Source: Helianthus annuus (taxonomy: Eukaryota > Streptophyta > Magnoliopsida > Asterales > Asteraceae). From it: a stretch of DNA of 64,000 nucleotides. Location: positions 27,229,354 to 27,293,353 of the forward strand of contig NC_035436.2 in NCBI RefSeq assembly GCF_002127325.2, read 5' to 3'. Each line of letters starts with the position of its first letter. Position 1 is the first letter of the stretch. This document shows positions 1 through 13,000 of the stretch, in pieces. A program made the position numbers and the translations under genes. A model generated the notes under the pieces. It did not search any database and was not told where the DNA came from. It saw only the letters and a list, made by a program, of their open reading frames with translations.

Positions 1-399
1 GAAAATGTGGCGGAAACACATTTTCAGCATGATACAAAGAAAAACGTAACAGAATGGAGTAGAAACAGAGAATTCACACTTAAAACACTTTTTCTTCACT
101 TGATCACGCTTGCCGTACGGACAGCAGTTCGACGTGGAGTTCCAGAAGACGTTACAAATGAATAACACACCGGGGGTATATATAGAGTTCTTGGTCCGCT
201 CATGTGACATGTCCACAAGAGCGGTCCAGACAACAAAGCTGGTTCGCTTTTGTGGACACATGCCACAAAAGCGGACCTACAACATTACAACCATAAAATT
301 ACACTTTTACCCCCTGTACTAACACAAAATGACCTATCTGGACCCTATACATTAAACTATCATTACAAAGACGCCGGCTTTAGACATTGTGCATCAACA
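1..399 (-). repeat. 3' LTR of Copia-1 (incomplete at window edge)
   Basis: Bases 1-399 match 14651-15047 almost perfectly; I count four substitutions and two 1-bp indels, about 1% divergence. On the minus strand this LTR begins TGTTGATGC directly after the polypurine tract. It carries a TATA-like stretch near 176-184 and two inverted pairs of the GGTCCGCT/AGCGGACC word (about 193-226 and 240-277). The first 52 bases as read on the plus strand are off the window. Confidence 0.93.
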
Positions 400-410
400 A
401 ACTCCCCCTT
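400..410 (-). other. Polypurine tract of Copia-1
   Basis: On the minus strand this reads AAGGGGGAGTT and abuts the 3' LTR start TGTTGATGC. This is the usual plus-strand DNA primer position in Copia elements. Confidence 0.85.
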
Positions 411-446
411 GGATGAAGGCGCAGCCTTTGTCTTGAATGTAGGTCT

Positions 447-3400
447 TTAGATAGCTTTGAATTTCTCTTCCTTCGGTTTTGGCTTTCTTCCCAGCGCAAC
501 CCTGATCTTTTCATTCTCTTTCTTCCTCGCTTTCTCTTCCTTCTCTTGTTGCTTCATAAACTTTCCTCTATTTTCTTCCATCTTTCGATTCTCACGTTCA
601 CGTTCACGCTTTGATTTCTTTTTCATCTTCTCTTCTAAAGACCACCACGAAGATTTCCACTTGTTTTCAGAGTTGATTCCTTTCTGAACACACAGTGATA
701 CAACACGTTGGAACTGAAGAGCTTGCTCTTTATCTGCTGGAGAGTAGCGAATCTTGTGAATGAATAGACATTCAATGTCTTTCGCTGAACAATTAACTAA
801 CCACATCGGGTCGTAAACATGAATATCCCTCAGCTCTCCACCAGCTCTGTACGTGATTATTGCTTCGGTCGTCCTACAACTGTAAACCCAATCAATAAAG
901 CCTTTATAAAATTCCTGCTCCATTTCTGGCATCGGAATTGTCTTCATTGTACGCGGAGGCTTCACATTCAGAATAATTTCTACAGCCCCAATTTCCGGAT
1001 CAATTCTCTAAACACGCTTTGGACGATGAGGCTTCCACTTTCGAAATGGCTTCAATTGTTCATACTTGATGTAGCCCCACATCGCGGTATCATTCTGTCT
1101 CACCTTGTACTCCAAGACTCTCACCTTTGCTAATTCATCAACATCCCACCACGGTAATGACATTATGTCATATAAACGTGCAAAATACTGGACGCCATAC
1201 TCTCTTCGAATAGCATAAGCGTTAACTTGCAGAAGAAAACCCCAACTAATGATATCGCCAAGCGACACATTTCGATCTCGTTGGAAGAACTTCAGCGGCC
1301 TCTTGAATTTTCTTTCATGAGAATCTTTAAACCATTTAGAACGATCAATTTCTTCAGCTTTCGATTGACCTTCTTTATCAACATTAGTTTGGCCTTCCTG
1401 CTCAGCTTCTTTCCTCAAACATTCAAATACGTTATCATTCACCGCTTCACTCACCTTTTGACGTAATTTATCTCTATTTTCAGCAGCAAAGAACTCCATT
1501 AACGTTGGAAGTTTCGAAGTATCTTCAGGAACCTCTTCATTATCTGAACATTCTTCAACCTCAACTCTATCGTAGATATCAGCATCTTCAACATAATCAT
1601 ACTTATAATCTTGCTGTTTATTGATATCAAACGATTCCAAATCTGCTTCAAGATCAATTGGAATCTCGGGATTTACATCTTTTAACATCTCCCTATACAC
1701 ATCTAAGCGTAAGAACAAAGGTTCATGATGTTCTACAATCTGTGTCTTACTCGACTCCCCCTTTCTCTCAGCTTCACCACTTTCTTCATTGACTGTGTCG
1801 TTTAACAGATCTTCAACGACTTTTTCTTTTGAGGCATCAGTCACTCTAACACCTGAACCTCCTGCTGCATCATCATCATCATTACCTTTAGAGCTGTGAC
1901 TGCTCGCAGAATAAACAAACTCATACTCATCATCATCTTCATCATCCTTTTCATCTTCGCCACCAATTAATTTAGGCGTTGGAGTTTCTTCTTCGACTAT
2001 GCCAGGAACTGCAGATATAGGCTCAGGATTATCTATCACCATCGAAGGTACAATAGACATTTCAGAACTTCCTTCTACCCCTTTACCCTTATCTTTCATC
2101 TGCCTTTCTAATTCTGCTCGACGTTCTGCACGAAGGTCTTCTAACTTCAACTCTTCATATTTTTGTTCCACTGATGTCTCTAACATGCTTTCCACAACTC
2201 TATTCAGCATGTAGAACTTATGTTCATGTAGCGCTTTAGCAGCCATAAGTTCTTTATTCTTCAACTTATAGTATTCATTTTCACTCTCTCGACGATTCTT
2301 CTCTTCTTCTAATTCAGACACTCGAACTTTCAGAACGTCGATTTCCGTCTGATCAACTTCAATTTTCAGTGTCAACACTTTGTTTTCACCTTCCAACCTC
2401 TACACCCTACCAGCAAGAGTCTTTTCTCTATCAGCAATCTTTTTGCTTTCAGCCGCCAACTTTTTATTCTCTGCTATCACATCCTCAATTCTCTTTTCCA
2501 ATTTCAACACTTGCGAATTGTTTGCAAAGTCGAAATCAACATCTAGCAGATTATCTTGCGGTATTGGAAGACCTCTACTCGAAGAACCAGGTTGTACATG
2601 GGTGAGTGGAGATGTGCCAAAGAGATCTTGCGAAGTATAATATGGTTGTTGTGGTGGTGGTGTTGATTGAAAAATAGGAGATGGTTGTCGTTGTGGAGTA
2701 GGTTGTCTGGGTCGTGTTGAGTGTGATGGAGGAGTAGGTTGTCTTGGTGATTGTTGTGGTGTTGGTTGTCTGGGAGGAGATTGATGTATTGGAGATTGTG
2801 GAGGTGTTGGTTGACGTGGAGGTGTAGAATGCGTATGTATGATCTTCTGAGGACGCTTCGACATTTAAATCTTTGGTGTAGTTCTCTTTCGACCAGCAGC
2901 TTTCTTTTTACCTCTCGGAGTAGATTGTGACACTGAAACATGCTCCGGAGAAGGTACATAAGGTGCATCTTCTTTTTCTTCCCTCTTCCTCTTTCTAATC
3001 AACTTCTCATGTTCTACCTCTTCTCTCATTCGTCTTTCACGTTCTTTAGCGTCTATCACTTCATATTCAGATGAACTAGAAGAACTAGTAGTATCTTTAT
3101 CAACGTCGTCAGCTTCAACATCATCTAACACTTTCTCTTTTTCCTTTTGAACATCAGAAGTAACCGTTTCCACGACATTATCAACAAAATATGCTTCTGT
3201 TGTAAACAAATCTGTCTCAATTACAATGTTTTCAGCACTAGTCGTCTCTTGTTCACTTTCAACATTCATCTCAGGAACATCTTCATCAGACTCATCAACT
3301 AACATTGTTTGCGCTTTCTTCTTTTGTATCTTCTTCGGTTTTGATGAAGAACCTTCACCTTCAGCTACAGGAGTTGCAAATCTACGTCTACGCCCCGACT

Positions 3401-4999
3401 CCTTTACATACCACTCGTTCTTGGTTGGTTTGAAACTCTGAAGTATTTTCAACTCTACAGCATACAACGCCTCTTTCATTTCCTCTTGATTTCTCCAATT
3501 CTGATGATTTTCCGGATCAGGATCCACATAGTTCACATCTCTAAGCAATCCGAAGTTTTCAATCACTAGATCAGGCTCTGGATGATTAGGGTGATACTTG
3601 ACCAGGTTCTTCAAAGTTTTGTTAGACATGTGAGCTTGAACAAGAAGATCACCCTTAATGTTTCTATCAATTCCAGGGTATGCACGATCAATCATCATTT
3701 GTACAAAACGCGGATAACTCCAGGTTCTAACATCCGACGTGAGATTCTCCACCATATAATGAAAAACTATGTGCGAAAAGTTGTATTTCTTATTCAACAC
3801 CAACGCTGTTAACATGTTCATTTGGTAATCTCTCATCTGATCGAAACTGCCCTTTGTGTGGCTCAAAGTAATCAGAATACAATGAATTAAGAACTTGAAA
3901 GATTTCTGAAATTTTGACTTCAAGTAGTTTCCGGTGTTCAAAGCACCTCTGTATCCCATTCTCAGCATACATCCCTTCACCAAACATTCTGGAAATCTTG
4001 TGGGGTAGTTGGCCTCATCAGGAAAGTTCATAACTTCTCGAAGTAATGCTTCAGTCACCAGAATAGTCTCCAACTTTCCATCCACTTCCACCACTGACGA
4101 TATCACCTTGCTTGCCTCATCATACTTTGCGTTTATCCAAAATCGACTAATATGTGATCTATACAATGGTCTTTGGTCAATCATTGCTTTCTTCACTGGA
4201 ATACGATTCATATAATCCAAAATACTGCTGAATTCTGACAATAAAGGACACTTCTCCACATCTAAATCAATGCAACTGTTGTGTACTGTATCGAATAACA
4301 CATTTGGAGATGCCTGCACAATAACAACAGAAATCAAGACTTAGGAAAAAATTCACATTTTTAACAATGACTAAAAAGCGAACCTACACAGTACATTAAA
4401 AGCGAACCAAACACTTCACAACCCTATAGGCGAACCACTGTAATGACTAAAAAGCGGTCCTACATAGAAAATTACACAAAAGCGAACCGTCCCTAGCCAC
4501 ATAAGCGAATCAACAGTTTACTGCCTTAAAAGCGGACCTGATATTGTACATATGAGCGGTCCTGAAAGATTTCATAAGAGCGGACCTAAAATGGTTCTTA
4601 TAAGCGGTCCTACAGATGTCATATAAGCGATAATGAACTACATGACTGTAAAAGCGGTCCTCATATCAAAACATGTAAAAACAGCTTAAAACCTAAAATT
4701 GATTTCAAAATCACAATCTACACAGAATTCCGAGACTAGAGGTATCTTTCGATTTTGTTATACTTGACTAAATCACCCTAGATCTTGAACTGAAACTATG
4801 CAATACCGACAACATACATCAAACACTCAAATTATTGCAATTATCATGTAATACCACTCTTAATATCATCATACGACACTGAAACAACAAGCAATACCAT
4901 AGATATGACAGTTAAACATGATCTATTCAACCAAAACATGCCGATAAGCAGATTTAAGCTAAACAGAGATCAAATGGAATGAGAACTTACCTTGCCCAT
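447..4999 (-). pseudogene. ORF3 of Copia-1: extra spliced ORF between pol and 3' LTR, three premature stops
   Basis: The frame is open from 4313 to 447 except for three in-frame stops (2865-2867 TAA, 2400-2402 TAG, 1008-1010 TAG), so it represents one protein of nearly 1300 residues. No ATG lies at its 5' end. Instead a pyrimidine-rich tract ending in CAG sits at 4316-4314, and upstream an ATG GGC AAG followed by GTAAGT sits at 4999-4991. Splicing would fuse Met-Gly-Lys in frame to Ala-Ser-Pro, removing a 677-nt intron. The first 300 or so residues look globular. Then come acidic/Ser-rich and Lys-rich stretches, a Pro/Gln-rich segment (2864-2560), a coiled-coil-like segment (2500-2100) and a highly charged C-terminus (about 680-450). 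I do not recognise the family with certainty; plant 'putative transposon protein' domains or Sirevirus envelope-like ORFs are possibilities. Its position after pol suggests expression from a spliced or subgenomic RNA. Confidence 0.72.
4314..4990 (-). other. Predicted intron in ORF3
   Basis: On the minus strand it starts GTAAGTTCTC at 4990 and ends TTATTGTGCAG at 4314. Both junctions fit plant consensus and keep the frame (phase 0). The intron holds about twelve AGCGGWCC-type words at 4376-4660. No transcript evidence is available here. Confidence 0.6.
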
Positions 5000-5265
5000 G
5001 ATGTAATCAGTAGAAATCTATCAAAATCAAGTGAAAACAGGGCTCAATCAGCAGTAAATCACGTTGAACAAGAAGAACAGGTGAGATCGCTCGAAATTGC
5101 CTCAGAGAGAATGACGGATAAGCGGGCCAAGAAATGACAGAAAAAGCGGACCCCTGTACCTTTTATATGGGGTCTGGACCGCTTATACGACATGTTCTCA
5201 TGAGCGGACCATCTTGTTACTATGACAGAAAAGCAAACCGATGGTGACATAAAAGCGAACCTGTC
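4374..5265. repeat. Dispersed AGCGGACC/AGCGGTCC/AGCGAACC word array upstream of ORF3
   Basis: About eighteen copies of an 8-10 bp word (A/G)AGCG(G/A)(A/T)CC occur here: roughly twelve at 4376-4660 and six at 5120-5262, the latter including one inverted GGACCGCTTA. Spacing is irregular (about 15-45 bp), so it is not a simple tandem repeat. The same word occurs in the LTRs and gag leader of this element but I did not see it in its genes. Confidence 0.85.
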
Positions 5266-5644
5266 TCTAATATTTCAAAAATTCATTTTTTTTAATCATT
5301 TTTCCAACTTTTTCGATTTCACACGCTGACAACCAGTTGACCAAGTCCAAGTTAATGACCCTGGACAATTGTTTAACCTACCAAGTCCAAGTTAATGGCC
5401 CTAGATGATCAGTTTTATGAAGTACTTTGACGTTTTGTTGTAAAAACAGTTCAAATTAATGAACTTTTCAACGTTTCAAATATTTGCACATTTTATCTTA
5501 CAAAAATCATACCAGATCTTTGTTTGCAATCACAGCTTACCCAACCCTCATCAGACACTAACATGATCTGCACACAGGCTTTGATCTTTCAATCCCCAGT
5601 ATCAGTTGTCTAAAATAAAATGAGAAAAGAAAATCTTTTTGGGT

Positions 5645-6560
5645 TTTAAGTTGTACAAACTGAAATATATACACACAATATTTTTGTGAGCGTGTTAGGG
5701 GATCATATCAGCTGCCGACAGAACACAAGCACCGTTAAGCTTATTTCATTTTAAGCATTAAGCAATTCACATTGATTGTCGGTATATTGATCCATTTTAA
5801 ATTCTCGCAAAACTTTCAATCTGTTCGGGATACGTGATTAGTGTTTTAAAGACTTAAACGTTAACGTGTGTTCCCACCTCAGTATATACTCTCGTATCCG
5901 GATCCCAGTATTCAGTCTTACAGGTGAATATACCACAGCTGATATCTGTTGGGGTAGATGCGAAACCGTGAGAGCTCAGGTCAGAACTTCCGTTCAGCAG
6001 AGAGATGACGGTTCGACTTTAAGGTCGGTCCCCTATTGAGGATCTTTTGCATTTCAACAGCAGCGACTATCAATTTTATTGTTTCATCAGCATACTGAGG
6101 GTGAAGCTTATGTTTCAAAGCTTTTTGCGTAAAGTGTTATCCGGGGACTAGGTTAGTATTTCCATACAGCAGAAGTCCCGGGATAATACCCCAGATATCA
6201 CCGAGCATAAAGACCTAGTATCTCAGAATACGGGACCTTTCAAACAGGATTTCAGGGGTTACCTATATATCCTGCAGGTGTTCCCACAAAAACGCAAGTT
6301 AAATTTAGTTTATATCCCAAACTGATCTACTAATTCTGTAAGAACCTACCGGCACATCTTTAGCGAGACTGCTTAATTGCATTTAAACATTACATATCTT
6401 TAGCGTACTGTGCATGTCTAGCTAATGTACTATCATTTCCCCTATACTACACAACTCTCTTTGCATTTTTTAATGTTTTTGGATTTTTATGGTTTTATCA
6501 TGTTTTTGTATTTTTCTGCGAATATCTCCCCCTAAAACTAAAACATATTTTTGTGTTTTT
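5645..6560 (-). other. Conserved noncoding block after pol (shared with Copia-2)
   Basis: This stretch has no usable reading frame, yet it aligns over most of its length with 30300-31330 of Copia-2. Shared islands include GATCATATCAG, GAGAGCTCAGGT, AACTTCCGTTCAG, CCCCAGATATCAC, AAAGACCTAGTAT and GGTTTTATCATGTTTTT. A G-rich AGTTTTAGGGGGAG, resembling an internal polypurine tract, lies at about 6520-6540 (minus). Conserved noncoding DNA with extra polypurine tracts is described for Sireviruses. The function is unknown. Confidence 0.7.
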
Positions 6561-6626
6561 GTTTTTTAATGAAAAGCAGGAAAAAAAATACAACTATTCA
6601 AACAAAAGTTGACAACCCGATACGGT

Positions 6627-8237
6627 TCAAGTCAGATCGCCGCCCAATTCGGCTTCACACTCGATAACCCTCCCAGATTGCAGATTTTTCATCCCATTTA
6701 ACCTTAAAAGATAATAAAATCTCTTTTTATCAAACGGTTTTGTGTAAAAATCAGCTTTCTGATCATCGGTGCCCACATGTTCAATCCGTATTAATTTCTT
6801 TTCGTGACAACCTCGAATAAAATGGTGACGGATTTCAATGTGTTTTGTTTTCGAATGGTGAACCGGATTTTTAGTAACATTTATGGCCGCTTCATTGTCC
6901 ACAAATATCGGCGTATCCAAGAATTGCAGACCGAAGTCGCGCATCTGCTGTTGGATCCAGAGGATCTGCGAGCAACAGCTAGAGGCTGAGACGTACTCAG
7001 CTTCACACGTGGAGAGCGCAACTGCAGTTTGCTTCTTGCACTGCCAGGTAACGAGCCGAGTTCCGAAGAACTGGCACCCAGCAGTGGTGGACTTTGCATT
7101 TTGCTTACAGCTACCAAAATCTGAATCAGCGAAACCGGATAAGGTAAAATCACCCGAGCGAGGGTACCACAAGCCGATGCTTGGGCAACCCTTCAAATAC
7201 CGCAAGATGCGTTTGACGATCGTCAGGTGTGATTGCTTCGGATTCGACTGATATCGTGCACACAGACATGTCGGGTACATGATGTCGGGACGGGAAGCTG
7301 TGAGATACATTAAAGACCCAATGATCGATCGGTATAACGTTTCATCCATCTTCACTCCCTGTTCATCCGGACAAATACCATGGTTCTGTGCGAGGGGGGT
7401 TGATGCAGGACTGCAATCTGTTATATCAAACTTGTCTAGCACATCCTTTACATACTTTGACTGGTGAATGAAGATTCCGTCGGGCATTTGTTCTACCTGC
7501 AGCCCGAGGAAGAACTTCATCTCCCCCATCGAACTCATTTCGAACTTCTTCTTCATTACTCTCTCAAACTCTTTACACAAATCGTCGTTGGTGGAACCGA
7601 AAATTATATCATCAACGTAGATCTGCACAATCAGCAAGTGGCCTGCTTCTTCTTTTGTGAACAAGGTGCTGTCTACTGTTCCTCTTGTGAACCCGTTGTC
7701 CAGCAAGTTGGTCGAAAGTGTCTCGTACCAGGCTCTCGGGGCCTGGTGTAGACCATATAATGCTTTATCCAGTAGGTACACCTTATCTCTGTTCAGTGGA
7801 TCTGCAAACCCCGGTGGTTGCCCCACGTAAACTTCTTCTCGAATCTTACCATGCAGAAAAGCTGATTTAACATCGAGTTGATAGACTTTGAAATCTTTCC
7901 AGGATGCAAAGGCTAGAAAGATACGAATAGCTTCAAGCCTTGCTACCGGCGCGTAAACCTCTTCATAGTCTATTCCCTCCTGCTGGCTGAAGCCTTGGAC
8001 CACTAGACGTGCTTTGTTCCTCACCACGACTCCTCTATCGTCACGTTTACATTTAAACACCCATTTTGTCTTTATCAACTTCTGGTTCTTCAGCAGATCA
8101 ACAAGTCTCCAGACGCCCAATTTCTCAAACTGTTGCAGTTCCTCCTGCATAGCATTCACCCAACTATCCTCGGTCAATGCTTCTTTGTAAGTCCTGGGCT
8201 CTATCTGCGAAATAAAACATTTGAGTGAGACTTCTTT
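6627..8237 (-). pseudogene. pol: Copia-1 pol: reverse transcriptase and RNase H
   Basis: The 516-residue open segment from 8177 contains the Copia [12 protein letters not shown] is near residue 101 and the catalytic YVDD is at about 187-190. The RNase H domain has FADSDFGS near 349, ALSTCEAEY near 387 and TKHIEIRHH toward the end. The enzyme copies element RNA into cDNA and removes the RNA strand. The same frame continues upstream through an in-frame TAG at 8238-8240 into the integrase part, so this is one polyprotein cut by a stop. The RT and RNase H motifs look complete. It ends at 6627, followed by the conserved noncoding block. Confidence 0.92.
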
Positions 8238-9217
8238 CTACATATCAGCAATATCTGAATAAAAACATGTAAAAGCTTGGTCTATCTGATGTCTCATCTT
8301 GACACCACTCTGTAGATCGCCGACAATTTGTTCTGAAGGATGGTAAGACAGGGTCCGTGGCATCACAGTATCAGGCACTACAACTCCCGACTCCAGATTC
8401 GATATGTCAAGATCAACGGTTTGATCAACAGCATCCTCTGATGTCTCATTTGGTTCCTCGTCAAAGGTAGGAGCGGGTTCCTCCTCTGAGTCGTCAGAAA
8501 CGTCAAACGACGGGGCTGGTTCCTCTGGTTCCTCTGGCGGTATATGAACGGTTCCACTTGGTCCAGCTTCATCATCGTGAGTACCCACGGTGGGCGTAGG
8601 AACATCTAGCGGTCTAGATTCCGGCTCTTGTAACTGACTTTGCTGATACAAGTACATGAGAGCAAGTTCCTCCTCACTCGGCTCGGACGGCAAATGAAAT
8701 GATTCCCAGAGTTTGTCATAGTCGAATAGGAATCTTTGTCCGGGAAGTTGTTGCGACGGCGTGTGCTTCTGACAATCCACATGATGGACCTGAATCACTT
8801 TCCCCAGACACGGTACAAACACCCTTTTTAACGGGCTGGCGTAACCTACGAAAAAACCTTCATTCGCTTTCGCTCCGAATTTACCATCAGCATCTATGAA
8901 AGTACACGGAGAGCCAAAAGGTTCTAAGAACTCAAGATTTGGCTTATAGCGATGCAGCAGCTCGAAACAAGTCTTTTTATATTTCTACACTGTCAGAACT
9001 CTATTCAATGTATAGCAAGCCGCTGACACTGCTTCACTTCAGAAGAAAATTGGAAGCTTTGAATCGGCCAACATAGTACGTGCGGTCTCGATCAGGGTTC
9101 TATTCTTTCGTTCAGCCACACCGTTCTGTTGTGGTGTGTACGGCGCACTGAATTCATGTAGTATCCCCTTCTCGTTGCAGAACTCGTACATTTTGTTATT
9201 CTTGAACTCAGTTCCGT
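8238..9217 (-). pseudogene. pol: Copia-1 pol: integrase C-terminal half and linker
   Basis: Reading down from 9217, the frame gives GTEFKNN, then a TPQQNGVAERKNRT stretch that supplies the integrase catalytic Glu, then the Copia integrase tail (FGSPCTFIDADGKFG, FVGYASPLKRV) and an acidic Pro/Ser/Thr-rich linker before RT. There are in-frame stops at 9039-9041 (TGA, where a Trp is usual) and 8985-8987 (TAG), and a TAG ends the segment at 8238-8240. It is in frame with the RT segment, but separated from the N-terminal half by a frameshift near 9217. Confidence 0.85.
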
Positions 9218-10053
9218 CGAATTCTTCTGATCGGCAGCTTGTACACCGTTTCCATCTTTTTGAATAAAACCATCAAAGCATCGAATGTTTCGTCCTTTTT
9301 CTCCAAACAAACAACCCATGAAAATCTTGTATAATCATCCGTAACCACCAAACAGTAAGAATCTCCACTGATGCTTTTGACGTTGACCGGCCCGAAGAGA
9401 TCCATATGCAATCTCTCAAGAGGTAACCGGATAGTGTTGAGCATCTTTGGCGGATGAGACTTCCGTATCTGTTTACCTTTCTTACACGCAACACAATCGT
9501 CAGGTAAATGAAAATTCTTAACATTCACACCTTCTACCAAATCGTTGTGCACAAGAAAATTCATTTTACGAACGTGTATATGACCCATTTTTCTGTGCCA
9601 CATAATTGACTCTTTCTCAGTTTCTTTAGACTTTGTTACAAAACATTGTTTTTGAGGAGTTGTTGGTGTTGCAGTGCTCATGTCTAAAATGTAAAGATCA
9701 TTAACCCTAGGAGCACGCAACAGCACCAACTCATCAGGGACTTTAAACCCTGTCGTTAAAACCAAACACTCTGTTTTTGTAAAATGTACGCTAATGTCTT
9801 TGTCGCAAATTTGTGAAATACTTAACAAATTGTTCGTCAATTCAACAATATAATTCACTTTGTCAAAAGATATGATGCCGTTTGTGAGCTTTCCCTGACC
9901 AACAATCCTGCCACCTTGGTTACCAGCAAATCCAACGTAGCTTCCATTAATTGATTTGACATCATATAATAGAGCTAAGGATCCCGTCATATGTCTCGAC
10001 GCTCCGCTGTCCATGATCCACCTGGATAACACAGACTTGGGCAGCTCCTGCAA
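9208..10053 (-). pseudogene. pol: Copia-1 pol: protease and integrase N-terminal half
   Basis: The aspartic protease signature MDSGASRHMTG lies near the start (about residue 15). It is followed by the pre-integrase zinc domain (IMWHRKMGHIH with CVACKKGKQ, an HHCC pattern), HMDLFGP with the first catalytic Asp, and VVTDDYTRFSW. The frame is lost at about 9217-9218, where the second catalytic block (normally R-S-D-N-G) should be. The sequence runs directly from I-R to the G-T-E-F block, which fits a deletion of about 8 bp that removes the catalytic Asp. Confidence 0.9.
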
Positions 10054-10069
10054 TCAGCACACAAACACA

Positions 10070-13000
10070 TCAGTTAAACAATGATGCCCATGACTTTTTG
10101 GCTTCCGACACTGAACCAAAAACTACATTGCATTTCTCACTTGTTTTTGGAAAGTTAAATGTGACATTTGACTCAATTTCCTTTTTATCTTGTTTTACTT
10201 TGTTATGAAGTTTGGGAAATTCCGACAAAAACTGATCGATTTCAGACTCAAACACCGCAACCTCATCTTTCACAAACTGTGACTCATTTTTCAACACACT
10301 TTCCATCTTTTTGATCTCACCAGATGGTTTAGATTTCGCGACCCATGACTGATTTTCAAAAGTTTTTGCTTTAGGGTAAAATTTCGAAGTCTTTGGAGAT
10401 TTAGAAGACTCGCCAATCTCGAAAGTCGATTTTGGCTTATCCTCCGACTTTAATTTTTCACCCCGTTTAAGAATTCGGATCGGCGAAACCAACACTTGTT
10501 TATCTTTTGCAACGACCGGTGATTTTGGTCGAGGTTTTTGAATGATTTGTTTTGAAACATTTTTGTTTTCAACCTTAGGTTTTTCAACCTTCGGTTTCTC
10601 AACCATTTGTTTATTAACAGCTTTTACCACAACCGGTTTTTCAATCACTTTCTTACACTGCTTTGCCATGTGGCCGACTTCATTGCAGCGATAACACACA
10701 CGCTTATCATATTCTACAAAAGTGGTTGTGACAGTTTCCACTTTTAGCTTTTGCGCTGCATTGAAGTCGTCCACGGCCTTTTGGCTAAAGATATAATCTT
10801 TTTCAATTTCAGTGCTAGGACCAGCGACAAACACATCATCCATCCTATCTTTTGGCTTGACCACCTGCTTAGTCATTTTCTTCTCAAAACCAATACCTTT
10901 ATTCTTTAACTGATTTTTCTTGTTTTGGTTTTTACCCACCCCCTCTACCTTTTCTGGACTAGTAGGACGTGACGAACCAACTGACTTATTTAGTTTTGAA
11001 AAGAAATCATTTTTCTTTAACTCATTTACGCTCAACTCAATCAGCTTAAACACTTTCTGAACATTCTCAAATTTAACATTCTGAAGCGGAAACTCGGTGT
11101 TGGAGTAAAGTTTGTCAGACCCAACCATAGTGTAAGCCACCATAATTGAATCATCATCCGTACTTTTATCCGTTTTTGACAAATAACGATCTAAAAAGTT
11201 TTCGTCCTCCTCAGAATCACTACCGGACTCCACTGATTTTGCCTTCTCAGATTTCTCACTCTCATCGTCCAACACCTGATCAATAACATTTTTGATAACC
11301 TGGGATTCGTTGTCAGTGTCAGACGCAGTGAAAGTGATATCAATGTTATCAGGTAAATCATTCTCAAGTGTTTTCAGTTTGATGTTTAATGCAGCTTCCA
11401 CTCTATCTGGATATTTCTGTGTATAATGATTCCACATTGGGGGTGGAACACTGTTGTAGGCAGGTGAAGCATGTGGCTGTTGTGGCACTATTTGCTCTAA
11501 CACATACGATGATGCCACATAACTCATCAATTTCTGATCAATTCTATCATTCTCAATTTTAGTCAACTCAAGCTCTTTTCTCAAAGATGCGATTGTATCT
11601 AAATGAAAGTTAACTTCTCTTTGTTTATCAAATAAAGTTGATTGTGCCAACTTTGTTGCTTTATCATTTTCAAGACTCTCTTTTTGTATCATTTTTATTG
11701 ACCTAGACAATGTGTTATATGCCTCTTTTACTTGCTCTAAGTCAAACTTCACCAAATCTGCATGTTGTTTCAATTCCTGATACTTGGTGTCTTTTTCAAG
11801 ACACCCCGTGCATGGTTGTGAACAACTTAGACACGGCGTATCGGGGATTGAAACCTTTTCAACTATAATCTCATCCTCACAAACAACTTTACCAACAAGA
11901 TTTGACTCCGACTCAGACGTTTTGACCAAGTTGACCTCTATGACTCCAGTTTCCTCTCCTAGACCTGACATCTTATCAACTGACTCCTGGAAATCTGTGT
12001 CTACCTCTTTCAACTTGCTCATGAATGCTTTATCTGCAATCTCCTTTAGAGCTTCTCCAGTCATCTCTTTCGAAACATCGATTACCTCCTCAACTGCTTC
12101 TTTCTCTGCTTCAAATCTCGGACACGTTCCAGTTCTTGGCTCTTCAAAATAATCTGCAAAAGAATCAAAAACGTTAGGAGGTAAAATAGATTTCATTGTA
12201 TAAACAAATTCCTCCTGCCGTGATTGAAAGTTGAGAAATTCAGTCACTGATTCCCCAGCTTTTTCAGAACTATCTGTAGAAACCTTTTTAACAACCTCCG
12301 GAACCATCTGATCAGCAACATCCATAACCTCTTCGATCACAATTTCAGTAACAGAATCAACCATCTTAGTAACTACTTCCTCAACCACCTCAGAATCAGA
12401 CTCAACTACACTCTCAGAAATTACTTCACCGATATTCTCAGTAACCGCCTCATCGCTAACCTTTGACCCTGCAACTGTCTCGGTAATTTCAACTACCTCA
12501 GCCATCATTGCTCGATCATCCTTTCCTGGAACATACTTATCCCAACTAAACCCAGACGCAACTTTTTCATCATCTTGGTTTACGATAAGTGCCTTCTCTG
12601 GTTTGTTCTCAATCTGAGGTCTCTGAACAGCAGATTGTTGATTTGGGCGGTGATATATAGCCTGTCTGTAATAATCATTGGTGAACGGGTTCTGATGATT
12701 CTGCACTTCACGATTCGGACACTCGCGCTTGAAATGACCTCTTTCTTTGCACTTAAAACAGGTAACTTTTGTCTTATCGAACCCTAATTTCTGAGCAGGA
12801 CCTGACAGACTGCTTCTACCCGTGATCTCCATAAAGCGTTGTGCTCTTCTAACCAGATTCGCCATACACCACTTTATATCTATCAGTTCCAGTTCTTCCG
12901 GATCGATCTGATCGTAATCCTCTTTAGTCATATCGGGATTACCGATCCTACCAGCGACCAATCCTTCATAAGCTTCCAGAACTGATGCCAGTAACGCAAT

